Assembly (NCBI GenBank): GCA_024331045.1
Contig: JANDJC010000007.1
Location: forward strand, 1-64,000
Reading direction: 5' to 3'
DNA: 64,000 nucleotides
From: Nitrospira sp.
GTDB lineage: Bacteria > Nitrospirota > Nitrospiria > Nitrospirales > Nitrospiraceae
The first letter of the stretch is position 1, and each line of letters opens with the position of its first letter. The notes under the pieces are model-generated. The model did not search any database, was not told the DNA's origin, and saw only the letters and a list, made by a program, of their open reading frames with translations. Positions 1 through 7,945 of this stretch are shown here, one piece after another. The position numbers were made by a program, and so were the translations under genes.

Positions 1-395
1 CTGAAATAGTCGCGCGGGGGAAGCCGCAGGCCGTTACGCCGGGTGGCGGTTGTCGCCGGTGGACGGAGGCGCCCCCCGCGAGCGCGAAGAGGGAACAGGG
101 AGGCGGATCCGATGACCGGGCCGGGGGTGACCACCCCCGGCCCGGCGTGTTGTGGGCGGTTCCGGTATGAAGTGGCGGATCGGGAGCGGAGGCTGATCCC
201 CCACCATTCCCAACGGAGGAGGAAGGTTGACGGACAGGCCGGTGCCGGGTTGCTCCGTCAGTGTCCCATCGATGGTGGTTGGGTGTCTGTTGGTTGTCTG
301 ACCTGCTTGCGCTCGCGGTGGCTCTCGTCAGAATAGGCGAATGCCCCTCGAATGCTCCCGGCATGAGCATCGGGCATGCGGGATCGTTCCGCCAC
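1..395. other. Left-edge stretch without a convincing gene
   Basis: I see no ORF here that looks like a real protein: the one long frame (43-336, forward) is arginine-rich GC-skewed translation without recognisable features. The only structure found is the strong GC hairpin at 116-145. The stretch is probably the 3' flank of a gene outside the window. Confidence 0.5.
116..145. terminator. Perfect GC-rich hairpin, terminator-like
   Basis: Bases 116-128 and 133-145 are perfect reverse complements (13 bp, almost all G/C) around a four-base loop. No run of T follows on either strand, so this is not a textbook intrinsic terminator. It could be a Rho-assisted terminator or an RNA-end stabiliser for a transcript arriving from the left of the window. 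Confidence 0.35.
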
Positions 396-989
396 TTAAG
401 GCCTTGAGGCATCAGCCTGGGTCCCCACGTACCGCCATTCTTCCCAGGTCTCAAGCTTCTTTGCCCTGTCGGTAATAGAAGCGTGGTCCAGTGAGCCGGT
501 TTGACGTTGCAGGATCGACAGCACGTCGATGAAGTCCTGCGCTCGCCCCGCCTTCAATTTGTGAATCACCACGTCCTCCGGGGAAATGATCCACAGGGAC
601 AGGTTGCCGAGCGCATAGTGCCGACGCCGGCTGAGACAAGTTCGATCGTGGTCGTCTTTGAGGAGCATGAGATCGACCGGGATGGCTCCACGTCGTAACC
701 GAATGTGGGAGTCCCTGAGCGTTGGGTTGTGTTCCGTTCCGCCCATTGGGCATCCTCCACAAATCCGTACACAAATCCGTACTCTTCCAGTGCTTGCAAG
801 AGTTGAGGGCGGTCGGGGTGACCAATGGCGACCATGGCATCGAGGTCGTGCGTCGCTCGTGAAGTGCCCCATGCTCCCAAAGCCAGCGCTCCCATCAAGC
901 AGTAGGGGGTAGGGGAAGGAGAGCTCGTTCAGGGCGCGAAACAGATCATCGAAGGCCTCTTCAAACGGAGGGGACTCAGCGGCGGCCAC
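396..989 (-). pseudogene. Frameshifted nucleotidyltransferase-like gene (remnant)
   Basis: Fragments of one nucleotidyltransferase-fold protein, of the kind annotated as DUF6036 or minimal nucleotidyltransferases, are spread over two reading frames. The first ~30 residues (FEEAFDDLFRALNELSFPY) lie in the frame ending at 396. The middle, with the hallmark G-A-x-A-x-G-x-W-G-T-S-R-x-T-x-D-L-D, lies in the frame covering 566-898. The C-terminal part (IPVDLMLLKD, then EDVVIHKLKAGR) returns to the first frame. Two compensating frameshifts, near 900 and near 720, are needed to join them. The start overlaps the upstream gene (976-1323) by 14 bases, as in two-gene nucleotidyltransferase/partner operons. 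Sequencing error cannot be excluded, but two separate shifts suggest a decayed gene. Confidence 0.6.
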
Positions 990-1323
990 GCGAAGCAGTC
1001 CTCGGTGCGAGCCGGAGCGATGAACGAACCTGTTCCCAGGTCAAAAGAGTCGTGTACGCGAATTCGGCAATGGTCTCGGTTGATGCGTCCGGATGGTGCA
1101 ACCGGGTCGAGGCGATCAACTGCCGGTATCCGAAGTCTGAAAGCTGAATGGAACGCCGTAATCCCTCTTCGGGCGTCGGGGCCACCCGCAAGGATCGGAA
1201 AGCGGGGTTGTTCTTCCCAATCGTAGCGCCCTGAGGGGGAGCCTCATTCGATCCTTTTCTTCTCCTTGGATGCGCATTGGTGCGTCCTCTGGTTTCATGA
1301 GGCATGTCCCCCGCATGTTCCAT
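976..1323 (-). CDS. Hypothetical protein upstream of nucleotidyltransferase remnant
   Basis: Encodes up to 115 residues. The N-terminal ~40 residues are basic and low-complexity, so the true start may be internal. From about residue 45 the sequence becomes regular (RSLRVAPTPEEGLRRSIQLSDFGYR, then a helical stretch ending TLLTWEQVR). I do not recognise a named domain. It overlaps the start of the frameshifted nucleotidyltransferase gene by 14 bases, so the two were probably one translationally coupled operon. Small partner genes in front of minimal nucleotidyltransferases are often toxin-antitoxin-like or substrate-binding helpers, but nothing here proves that role. Confidence 0.5.
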   Translation of the reverse strand: MEHAGDMPHETRGRTNAHPRRRKGSNEAPPQGATIGKNNPAFRSLRVAPTPEEGLRRSIQLSDFGYRQLIASTRLHHPDASTETIAEFAYTTLLTWEQVRSSLRLAPRTASRGRR

Positions 1324-1405
1324 GGACCCCGCACGAGTCTAGCACGGCTCACGAGGGGGCTGACGCCCACAGGGGCTTACACGACTCTCGCAAGAGGCGC
1401 CTTTA

Positions 1406-1435
1406 TTGACAGTCGTTTCGACCTTGTGCTACGGT
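1406..1435 (+). promoter_or_regulatory. Sigma-70-type promoter for rpsF-ssb-rpsR
   Basis: A perfect TTGACA (1406-1411) is followed after 18 bases by TACGGT (1430-1435), about 80 bases ahead of the rpsF start. It closely resembles the promoter-like site in front of the oxidoreductase operon (18525-18554): both read TTGACAGT, then TTG-rich sequence, then GCTACG-T. No other candidate lies between the divergent gene at 1323 and rpsF. Confidence 0.6.
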
Positions 1436-1513
1436 CGCTCCCCGATTGCGCCGAGGGCGCCCCACACCTCGCTCCCGACCGGTTCGGGGGCCTTTGTCCA
1501 GGAGGATTGCCGC

Positions 1514-1870
1514 ATGAGGATCTACGAGTCTCTCTTCATTATTCGTCCGTCCCTTTCCGATGACGAGACGAATGCCCTGATTGAGAAAATGAAAAATGTG
1601 GCCGACAAGGCCGGCGCCCAGTTCATGAGGATTGAAAACCTGGGCAAGAGAAAACTGGCGTACGAAGTGCGCCGCGAACGGAGAGGCACCTACGCCTACT
1701 TTTATTTTAAGGCCCCCAGTCAGACGGTGGGAGAGTTGGAACGGGCCTACCGGCTGGAGGACAATATCATCAAATTTCTCACCGTTCAGCACGAAAAAGA
1801 ATTGCCGCCTCGCCAGGTGATGGAGCCGGCGGTTCAAGAGTCCGTGGGAGCCGAGAGTGGCAGGGTTTAA
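1514..1870 (+). CDS. rpsF: 30S ribosomal protein S6
   Basis: S6 is a ferredoxin-like-fold protein of the small-subunit platform that pairs with S18. The 118-residue product begins MRIYESLFIIRPSL, the usual S6 opening, and has the conserved LGKRKLAYEVRRERRGTYAYFYF core followed by the LERAYRLEDNIIKFL helix. Length is normal. The ATG at 1514 is chosen because it gives the family N-terminus and is preceded by AGGAGG at 1499-1505; the frame is open further upstream but without family similarity. It is the first gene of an rpsF-ssb-rpsR group and its end overlaps the ssb start by 14 bases, which suggests translational coupling. Confidence 0.96.
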   Translation: MRIYESLFIIRPSLSDDETNALIEKMKNVADKAGAQFMRIENLGKRKLAYEVRRERRGTYAYFYFKAPSQTVGELERAYRLEDNIIKFLTVQHEKELPPRQVMEPAVQESVGAESGRV

Positions 1871-2258
1871 CAAAGTTATTCTGTTAGGCAATCTGACTAG
1901 AAATCCTGAGTTGCGGTACACCCCGACCGGAACGCCGGTGGCCAGTTTCGGGCTGGCGGTGAGCCGCCGCTTCAAACAGGGAGATGAGGTGAAAGAAGAG
2001 GTCTGTTTTGTCGATATTGTGGTGTTCGGCAAACAGGCGGAACATTGTGGGCAGTACTTGAGCAAGGGCCACGGTGTCATCGTCGAGGGGCGGCTTCAAC
2101 AACGGCGATGGGAAACCGAGGATGGTCAGAAACGAAGCAAACACGAGGTCGTCGCGCAGAGCGTCACCTTTTTGCCGAAACGGCAGGAGGTCACTTCCGG
2201 CGCGGTGGAGGTGTCGGAGCACGAGGATCTCGCCTACGACATGGATGAGCCGGTATAG
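1857..2258 (+). CDS. ssb: Single-stranded DNA-binding protein
   Basis: An OB-fold protein that coats single-stranded DNA during replication and repair. The 133-residue product has the typical N-terminus (FNKVILLGNLTRNPELRYTPTG), the FVDIVVFGKQAE strand, and VEGRLQQRRWETEDGQKR in the DNA-binding groove. The C-terminal tail is short and acidic (HEDLAYDMDEPV). It lacks the DDIPF tip of many SSBs but keeps acidic residues and a hydrophobic-proline end, so partner binding may be altered. Translation starts at a GTG inside the rpsF end. The placement between rpsF and rpsR is conserved in many bacteria. Confidence 0.95.
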   Translation: MAGFNKVILLGNLTRNPELRYTPTGTPVASFGLAVSRRFKQGDEVKEEVCFVDIVVFGKQAEHCGQYLSKGHGVIVEGRLQQRRWETEDGQKRSKHEVVAQSVTFLPKRQEVTSGAVEVSEHEDLAYDMDEPV

Positions 2259-2287
2259 TCTTGTGGAACGAGCAAGAGGAGGATGGG

Positions 2288-2548
2288 ATGGAGCGGAGCA
2301 GCGAGGCAGAGCGAAGCGGAGGGGGAGGGAAATTGTTTCAGCGCAGGCGCCCCTGCCGTTTTTGCGTGGACAAGACACCGATCGACTTTAAAGATGCCGG
2401 CCTCTTGAAAAATTTCTTGACCGAGCGGGGACGTATCGTGCCACGTCGGATGTCGGGCAATTGCTTGCGTCATCAGCGAGAACTGACGGTGGCGATCAAA
2501 CGGGCGAGGCATATCGCGATCATCAGCTTTGCGGAAGAGCGGCCGTGA
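2288..2548 (+). CDS. rpsR: 30S ribosomal protein S18
   Basis: An S18 family protein of 86 residues that binds next to S6 on the 30S platform. The sequence shows the CRFCVDK motif with two cysteines, IDFKDAGLLKNFLTERGRI, and the C-terminal RQLTVAIKRARHIA-like helix (here HQRELTVAIKRARHIAII). The ATG at 2288 is preferred because GAGGAGG lies just upstream (about 2275-2281); an in-frame GTG at 2261 would add nine residues unlike the family. The two N-terminal cysteines with a further cysteine (NCLRHQR) suggest a zinc-binding (C+) version of S18. Confidence 0.95.
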   Translation: MERSSEAERSGGGGKLFQRRRPCRFCVDKTPIDFKDAGLLKNFLTERGRIVPRRMSGNCLRHQRELTVAIKRARHIAIISFAEERP

Positions 2549-2608
2549 GTGTCGGCGAGGCACGTTCTGCGTCGGCACAGAGAAATGGCCGTGGGATGGA
2601 AGAGGGAG

Positions 2609-3208
2609 ATGATGGATCTTTTGACACCAAAAGTCGCGGATATTATCGCCCATGCCCCCTCACTGTCCGGCGATCTGACGGTGGAAGATTTGGGATTGAC
2701 GCGGGAAGACCTTACGCTTCGGGGGGCGTTGGCCGTGGGGCTCGATTTTCGCGTGGTGGGGAAAACCATTTGCGTCACCGGCGTCCTCGAAGGCACGGCC
2801 ATCCGCCAATGTGTCCGGTGTCTCAAGGAATTCGATGATCCTCTCGCCTTTGCGGTTCATGTGGTGTACGAGCGAGCGGCCAAGCCACCATCATTCCCGA
2901 TGAAGCCGGAACAAACGACCAGGAAACGAGCGGCTGTTATGGTTCAGGTTCACCCTGAAGAGGAGCCGGATGACAACCTATATTACTACTCCGGTGACCA
3001 TTTGGAACTCGCGCCGATGCTGCGAGAGCAATTGATTCTGGCGTCGCCGATGCACCCTCTCTGCAAGGAGGATTGCTTAGGGCTTTGCGCCCAGTGCGGG
3101 AAGGATTTGAACGAGGGGCCATGCCATTGTAGGGGGGAATTAGGGGAAAGTCCGTTCCTGTCTCTGTGGGACAGGCAAGGTAAAGCCCGAAATTCGGCAA
3201 ACCGATAA
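2609..3208 (+). CDS. DUF177 (YceD) family protein
   Basis: The 199-residue product matches the DUF177/YceD family, whose gene almost always precedes rpmF. The bacterial family is linked to 23S rRNA/large-subunit maturation and, in plants, to 23S rRNA accumulation. Visible features are CVRCLKEFDDPL in the middle (the C-x-R-C-L family signature) and a C-terminal cysteine group (CKEDCLGLCAQCGKDLNEGPCHC), which is the usual zinc-ribbon-like end. The ATG at 2609 follows GAAGAGGGAG; the frame is open to 2549 but that extension (basic, MSARHVLRR) is not family-like. It probably shares transcription with rpmF-plsX-fabH downstream. Confidence 0.85.
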   Translation: MMDLLTPKVADIIAHAPSLSGDLTVEDLGLTREDLTLRGALAVGLDFRVVGKTICVTGVLEGTAIRQCVRCLKEFDDPLAFAVHVVYERAAKPPSFPMKPEQTTRKRAAVMVQVHPEEEPDDNLYYYSGDHLELAPMLREQLILASPMHPLCKEDCLGLCAQCGKDLNEGPCHCRGELGESPFLSLWDRQGKARNSANR

Positions 3209-3237
3209 GCGTGCCGCCGGCACAACGAAGGAGCCAC

Positions 3238-3423
3238 ATGCCAAATCCGAAACACAAACATTCGCGGGCACGGCGCGATCAGCGTCGTACCCAGAAGCTG
3301 CGCATGACGCCGCCGGGGATGTCTGTCTGTCCCCAGTGTCATGAATTGAAACTGCCGCATTACACCTGCTTGAACTGCGGGACTTATAAAGGAAAGGCCG
3401 TCATTCAAGTCGAAGAGGCTTGA
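3238..3423 (+). CDS. rpmF: 50S ribosomal protein L32
   Basis: L32 of 61 residues. It opens with MPNPKHKHSRARRDQRR, the standard N-terminus, and carries a zinc ribbon formed by CPQC (Ser-Val-Cys-Pro-Gln-Cys) and CLNC-GTYKGK. All four cysteines are present, so it is the zinc-binding form. The ATG at 3238 is preceded by GAAGGAG at the right distance. The gene lies between DUF177 and plsX, the classic arrangement linking ribosome assembly genes to phospholipid synthesis. Confidence 0.96.
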   Translation: MPNPKHKHSRARRDQRRTQKLRMTPPGMSVCPQCHELKLPHYTCLNCGTYKGKAVIQVEEA

Positions 3424-3625
3424 GCGATCGGTCTGAGCTCCCCTCTCGGTTGTGTGGCTCGGAGGGCGTGGTGTCCAACTGTCGCGCTTCCAGCGTGGCG
3501 TCGTTTTACAACCGAGGGCGGGGCTGCGAGACGATGGGGCCGGCTGGCATCCGAGGGGATCACGAGCAAGGGCATTGGTGGTGCGGTGGTGGTCAAGGCC
3601 GCGGCCGATGATTGCCGTGTTCAGA

Positions 3626-3695
3626 GTGAGCAGCATGCCGCGCGCGAACGAGAAGGTTTCCAAACCCGAACCTGATTGTGAGCAGCATGTCGCGC
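3626..3695 (+). repeat. Direct repeat around the plsX start
   Basis: The 18 bases at 3626-3643 recur at 3678-3695 with one mismatch (GTGAGCAGCATG-C/T-CGCGC). The second copy contains the plsX start codon at 3687. The copies are 52 bases apart, so their ATGs are in different frames. It may be a chance duplication or a leader duplication affecting initiation. Confidence 0.5.
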
Positions 3696-4715
3696 ATGAA
3701 GATTGCCCTTGATGCGGTGGGGGGAGATTACGGTCCTCCGCCCTGCATCGAAGGCGCTCTCCAAGCCGTCAGGGAAGCGGATGTCGAGGTCATCCTCGTG
3801 GGGGATGAGGCCCTGCTCAAGGAGGAATGCCGACGGTTGGGTTGTCACGACAGTCGGCTGTCCATTCGTCATGCCCCCCAGGTTGTGTCGATGCACGAAT
3901 CGCCGTCCACGGTGGTTCGAAAAAAACGGGATTCCTCAATTTGGATTGCCACCACGATGGTCAAAAACGGAGAGGCCGACGCGGTGGTCAGCCCGGGCAA
4001 TACCGGCGCCAGCATGGTGGCGTCGTTTTTCGTGCTGGGGTTAACCAAGGGCGTCGAGCGGCCGGCGATCGCGACCAGCTTGCCGACCGTCTCCGGCGAA
4101 GCCATCATTTTGGATGTGGGTGCCAATGTCGATTGCAGCGCCAAGGATCTCCATCAATTTGCCGTGATGGGCAATGAATATGGGAAACATCTCTTCGGCA
4201 AACCGAACCCCCGCATCGGCTTGCTGAGCATCGGAGAAGAAGACAGCAAGGGCAATGAGGTCACCAAGGAAGCCTTCAAACTGTTAAAAGCCAGCCCGTT
4301 GAATTTCATTGGCAACGTCGAGGGGCGCGAGGTGTACAGTGGGATCGCGGACGTCGTCGTCTGCGACGGTTTCATCGGGAATGTGGCGCTGAAGATCTCC
4401 GAAGGGGTTGCCGAAACGATCAGTAAGTTGCTGGAGAAGGAATTGTCTAGTTCGTGGCTCGGCCGGTTGGCCTATCCGCTGATTGCAGGGCCGTTGCGGA
4501 AATTAAAACGGCGGATTGATTACGCGGAGTTTGGCGGCGCGCCGCTGCTGGGGGTCAACGGCATCACCATCATCTGTCATGGCCGTTCGTCAGCGAAGGC
4601 CATCAAAAATGCGATTCGACGGGCCAAGGGCATGGCCGATGCTCATGTGCGCGAACTGATCCAACGCAATATCGAAGAAAGTCTCGCCCGCTCATCCGTG
4701 GAGGCGCGGACATGA
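3687..4715 (+). CDS. plsX: Phosphate acyltransferase PlsX
   Basis: PlsX converts acyl-ACP plus phosphate into acyl-phosphate, the donor for PlsY, at the cytoplasmic membrane; it feeds glycerophospholipid synthesis. The 342-residue protein starts MSRMKIALDAVGGDYGP (family MxIALDAMGGDxAP), and has SPGNTGASMV, ILDVGANVDC and the GFIGNVALKISEG segment, all conserved. Length is typical. Two in-frame ATGs (3687, 3696) are possible; no strong ribosome-binding site distinguishes them. The stop overlaps the fabH start (ATGA), so the two are coupled. Confidence 0.95.
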   Translation: MSRMKIALDAVGGDYGPPPCIEGALQAVREADVEVILVGDEALLKEECRRLGCHDSRLSIRHAPQVVSMHESPSTVVRKKRDSSIWIATTMVKNGEADAVVSPGNTGASMVASFFVLGLTKGVERPAIATSLPTVSGEAIILDVGANVDCSAKDLHQFAVMGNEYGKHLFGKPNPRIGLLSIGEEDSKGNEVTKEAFKLLKASPLNFIGNVEGREVYSGIADVVVCDGFIGNVALKISEGVAETISKLLEKELSSSWLGRLAYPLIAGPLRKLKRRIDYAEFGGAPLLGVNGITIICHGRSSAKAIKNAIRRAKGMADAHVRELIQRNIEESLARSSVEART

Positions 4716-5692
4716 GACCATGGATCTCCGGAACGGGTTCCTATGCGCCGGCCAAGGTGCTGACCAACGCGGATCTGGAACGGATGGTCGCGACGTCGGA
4801 TGAGTGGATCCGGGAACGAACCGGCATTCGTGAGCGCCGTATTGCGGCGGGGGGAGAAGCCTGCTCCGACCTGGCCGTTCAGGCTGGTCGGCGCGCCCTC
4901 GAAGCAGCCCGGCTTTCTGCGACCGAATTGGACATGGTATTGGTTGCCACCTGTACCGGCGACTATCCGCTTCCGGCGACGGCTTGCGTAGTCCAGTATC
5001 GGCTGGGGGCAACCAAGGCGGCGGCGTGTGATCTCTCCGCCGCCTGCTGCGGATTCGTCTATGCCCTGTCGGTGGCCGATGCCTATGTCAGAACCGGCAT
5101 GCGGCATGTGCTGGTGATCGGGTCAGAGGTCATGTCGGTCATCACGGATTGGACGGACCGCAACACCTGTATCCTCTTTGGTGACGGCGCCGGCGCGGTG
5201 GTTGTGAGTGCTGGCGAGGGAATGGATGGGCGGGGAATCCTCTCCACCCATCTTCGTTCGGACGGCCAGTTAAGTGAGCTGATCACGGTGCCGGCTGGGG
5301 GATCGCGCAATCCGTCGTCGGAAAAAACGATTGCCGAGCGGTTGCAGTGTATCAAGATGAAGGGCCATGAGACCTTCAAAGTGGCGGTGCGGACGTTGGA
5401 GGAGATCGCCCGCGAAACGTTGGCGGCCAATGGTTTGAGCGTGGACGATGTGGACCTCTATGTCCCGCATCAGGCTAACGTGAGAATCCTCACGGCCGTG
5501 ATCGAGCGGCTGGGCTTGCCGCCGGAGAAAGTGATGTTCAATCTTGACCGATACGGCAACACGTCCGCGGCGTCGATTCCCATTGCCCTGGACGAGGCGG
5601 TGCGTGCCGGCCGGATCAAGGCGGGTTCGATGGTTATGCTCGGCGCGTTTGGGGCAGGACTGACCTGGGCGTCCGCGATGATTCGCTGGTAA
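4712..5692 (+). CDS. fabH: 3-oxoacyl-ACP synthase III
   Basis: KAS III condenses acetyl-CoA (or another short starter) with malonyl-ACP to begin fatty-acid synthesis. At 326 residues it is of normal size. The catalytic triad is visible: Cys112 in DLSAACCGF, His253 in VPHQAN, Asn283 in YGNTSAAS. The position next to the nucleophile is Cys113 instead of the common Ala, giving an unusual double cysteine. The ATG at 4712 overlaps the plsX stop by four bases. It begins the fabH-fabD-fabG-acpP-fabF run of housekeeping type II fatty-acid synthesis. Confidence 0.96.
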   Translation: MRPWISGTGSYAPAKVLTNADLERMVATSDEWIRERTGIRERRIAAGGEACSDLAVQAGRRALEAARLSATELDMVLVATCTGDYPLPATACVVQYRLGATKAAACDLSAACCGFVYALSVADAYVRTGMRHVLVIGSEVMSVITDWTDRNTCILFGDGAGAVVVSAGEGMDGRGILSTHLRSDGQLSELITVPAGGSRNPSSEKTIAERLQCIKMKGHETFKVAVRTLEEIARETLAANGLSVDDVDLYVPHQANVRILTAVIERLGLPPEKVMFNLDRYGNTSAASIPIALDEAVRAGRIKAGSMVMLGAFGAGLTWASAMIRW

Positions 5693-5842
5693 GGCGGGAC
5701 CGACAGGCGAGACGGGGTGATTGTACGGATGTGGCCGGATGCCGAGCGTTGCGTAGAGGAGCTTCATCCAGAGCCAAGCGCTTTTCCCGTTGACAATCCG
5801 GTGGGTTTCTACGATATCTAGCGGTTCGATATCGAGCGATTG

Positions 5843-6793
5843 ATGGCACAGAGGGGCGCACAAGACGTTGGTCTAGTCTTTCCTGGACAGGGCTCGCAAG
5901 TTGTTGGAATGGGCCGGGCCTTGTACGAGGCATACCCGGAACTCAAGCGCCTCTACGACGAGGCGTCGGTGGTGCTAGGGTATGACTGCGCGGCCTTGTG
6001 TTTTGAAGGGCCGGCCGAGCGACTGAACTTGACCGAATACACGCAGCCCGCTTTGTTGGTCACCAGCATCGCGGCGTGGCGGGTGTTGGAGCCGGCCGGC
6101 ATCAAACCCGTGGTGGTAGCGGGTCACAGCTTAGGGGAATACTCGGCGTTGGTGGCGGCGGGCGGGCTCTCGTTTGGTGACGCTGTCGCGCTGGTTCAAA
6201 AGCGAGGGCGCTACATGTCGGAGGCGGTGGCGCCCGGGTCCGGGCTCGTGGCAGCCTTGCTTGGATTGACGACGGATGTGGTTGAGGAAGTCTGCCGCCA
6301 GGCATCTTCTGTGGGGGTGGTGGCTCCAGCGAACTACAACTCGCCCGGCCAGATCGTCATTGCCGGAGAAAAGGCGGCGGTAGAACGGGCGATTGAGGTG
6401 GCCAAGACCAAGGGGTGCAAGCGGGCGATTCCCCTGCCCGTCAGCGTGCCTGTCCATACCCCATTGATGCAACAGGCGGCTGATCGACTGGCCGTCGACG
6501 TTGCTTCCATCCCCTGGTCGGACCTGAAGGTGCCGTTGATCAACAACGTCGAAGCCAAGGCCATTACCAAGGCACGCGATGTTCAGTCGTCGTTGATTCG
6601 GCAACTGCCGTCGCCGGTGTTGTGGATCGATACCATTCGCACCATGGCGAGCATGGGTGTCGCGACGTTTGTTGAAGTGGGACCGGGGACCGTGTTGACG
6701 GGACTCATCAAGCGCATTTTGCCGGAAGCGAAGCTTCTTCAGGTGCAGGACCCTGCCACGCTTCGGGCGACGTTGAACGCGTTGGGAGGATAG
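5843..6793 (+). CDS. fabD: Malonyl-CoA:ACP transacylase
   Basis: FabD loads malonyl groups onto acyl carrier protein. The 316-residue product has the N-terminal FPGQGSQ motif, the nucleophile elbow GHSLGEYSA (Ser96) and the catalytic His205 in VPVHTPLM, plus the C-terminal GPGTVLTGLIKRI. The ATG at 5843 is preferred to the TTG immediately before it. A gap of 150 bases separates it from fabH, with no recognisable gene in it. It lies in the housekeeping fatty-acid operon. Confidence 0.95.
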   Translation: MAQRGAQDVGLVFPGQGSQVVGMGRALYEAYPELKRLYDEASVVLGYDCAALCFEGPAERLNLTEYTQPALLVTSIAAWRVLEPAGIKPVVVAGHSLGEYSALVAAGGLSFGDAVALVQKRGRYMSEAVAPGSGLVAALLGLTTDVVEEVCRQASSVGVVAPANYNSPGQIVIAGEKAAVERAIEVAKTKGCKRAIPLPVSVPVHTPLMQQAADRLAVDVASIPWSDLKVPLINNVEAKAITKARDVQSSLIRQLPSPVLWIDTIRTMASMGVATFVEVGPGTVLTGLIKRILPEAKLLQVQDPATLRATLNALGG

Positions 6794-6877
6794 GGGGCGG
6801 AAACTCGGGTCAGCGGGCAAAACGAAGGTGCAACGGCCGGCGGGCACCGGATCGATGAACCAGACGGGAGATGACGG

Positions 6878-7621
6878 ATGTCGTTACAGGGAAAAGTTGC
6901 GATTGTCACCGGCGCGGCTCAGGGGATCGGCCGGGCCATTGCCGAACGGCTGGCGCAGGAGGGTGCCGATGTCGCCGTCGCCGATTTAGATCCGGCCCGT
7001 TCCAGTGAAACGGTGCACGCCGTAGAAAAACTGGGGCGGCGGGCGCTTAATCTCAAGGTCGATGTGGCCGACGCGGGTGAGACCAGGGCAATGGCCGAGG
7101 AGGTCCTCAAGGCCTGGGGGCGAATTGATATATTGGTGAATAACGCTGGCATTACACGGGACGGTCTCTTGCTCCGTATGAAGAACGAAGACTGGAACCT
7201 GGTGCTTCAGGTGAATGTGAACGGGACGTTCAACTGTACGAAGGCCGTCTTGCAGACCATGACCAAGCAGCGGTATGGTCGTATCGTCAATATCGCCTCG
7301 ATCGTGGGCGTGATGGGCAATGTGGGACAAGCCAACTATGCCGCATCAAAGGCGGCGGTGATCGGCTTTACTAAAACAGTGGCGCGGGAATACGCGAGTC
7401 GCAATATCACGGTCAATGCGGTGGCGCCCGGTTTCATCGATACGGCCATGACTCGCGGTTTGCCGGCCGACATCAAAGAGACGCTTCAAAAGCAAATTCC
7501 GTTGGGCCGGTTGGGCACGCCGGTTGATGTCGCTGCGGCGGTGCGGTTTCTCGTATCGGACGATGCGACCTATATCACGGGCCACGTGCTGCATGTAAAC
7601 GGTGGGATGTTGATGGCGTAG
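6878..7621 (+). CDS. fabG: 3-oxoacyl-ACP reductase
   Basis: A short-chain dehydrogenase that reduces 3-ketoacyl-ACP with NADPH in the elongation cycle. The 247-residue sequence shows the cofactor motif TGAAQGIG (residues 11-18), NNAG (88-91), and the catalytic Ser141, Tyr154 and Lys158 (YAASK). It ends in the GHVLHVNGGMLM dimer-interface sequence typical of FabG. A good Shine-Dalgarno-like GGGAGATG region precedes the ATG. It lies between fabD and acpP in the housekeeping operon. A second, diverged fabG paralog is at 60441 in the aryl-polyene-like cluster. Confidence 0.96.
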   Translation: MSLQGKVAIVTGAAQGIGRAIAERLAQEGADVAVADLDPARSSETVHAVEKLGRRALNLKVDVADAGETRAMAEEVLKAWGRIDILVNNAGITRDGLLLRMKNEDWNLVLQVNVNGTFNCTKAVLQTMTKQRYGRIVNIASIVGVMGNVGQANYAASKAAVIGFTKTVAREYASRNITVNAVAPGFIDTAMTRGLPADIKETLQKQIPLGRLGTPVDVAAAVRFLVSDDATYITGHVLHVNGGMLMA

Positions 7622-7711
7622 GGTATGCCAGCGGGGCCCTAGGGGCGGCTGTCACGGTCCCGTGCTGCGCGCACGAGAGTAGTTTCATGAGGGAAGGAGG
7701 GAAGCACAGCA

Positions 7712-7945
7712 ATGGCAACTGTTGAAGAGCGAGTGAAGAAGATCATTGCCGAACAATTGGGCGTGGAGGAGGACGAGGTGACGCCGGAGGCCTCTTTCGT
7801 CGAAGATCTCGGCGCCGATTCGCTCGATACCGTGGAGTTGGTGATGGCGTTAGAGGAAGAGTTTTCGATCGAAATTCCCGATGAGGATGCTGAAAAGATT
7901 CTAACGGTCGGCAAGGCGATGGAGTACATCAAGGAAAAATGCTAG
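7712..7945 (+). CDS. acpP: Acyl carrier protein (fatty acid synthesis)
   Basis: A 77-residue AcpP carrying acyl chains on a phosphopantetheine arm. The attachment site is Ser37 in [11 protein letters not shown], the canonical sequence, and the protein is strongly acidic. A strong GGAAGGAGGG ribosome-binding site precedes the ATG. The last codons overlap the fabF start by seven bases, coupling the carrier to its ketosynthase. It differs clearly from the second carrier protein at 52232 (GLDSIDALEL). Confidence 0.97.
   Translation: MATVEERVKKIIAEQLGVEEDEVTPEASFVEDLGADSLDTVELVMALEEEFSIEIPDEDAEKILTVGKAMEYIKEKC

Noticed and set aside
43-336. 97-residue forward ORF at the left edge
   Set aside because: Arg-rich GC-driven translation with no domain, no ribosome-binding site, and it contains the strong hairpin at 116-145.
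1403-2378. Long reverse ORFs over rpsF and ssb
   Set aside because: They are antisense shadows of well-recognised ribosomal and SSB genes.
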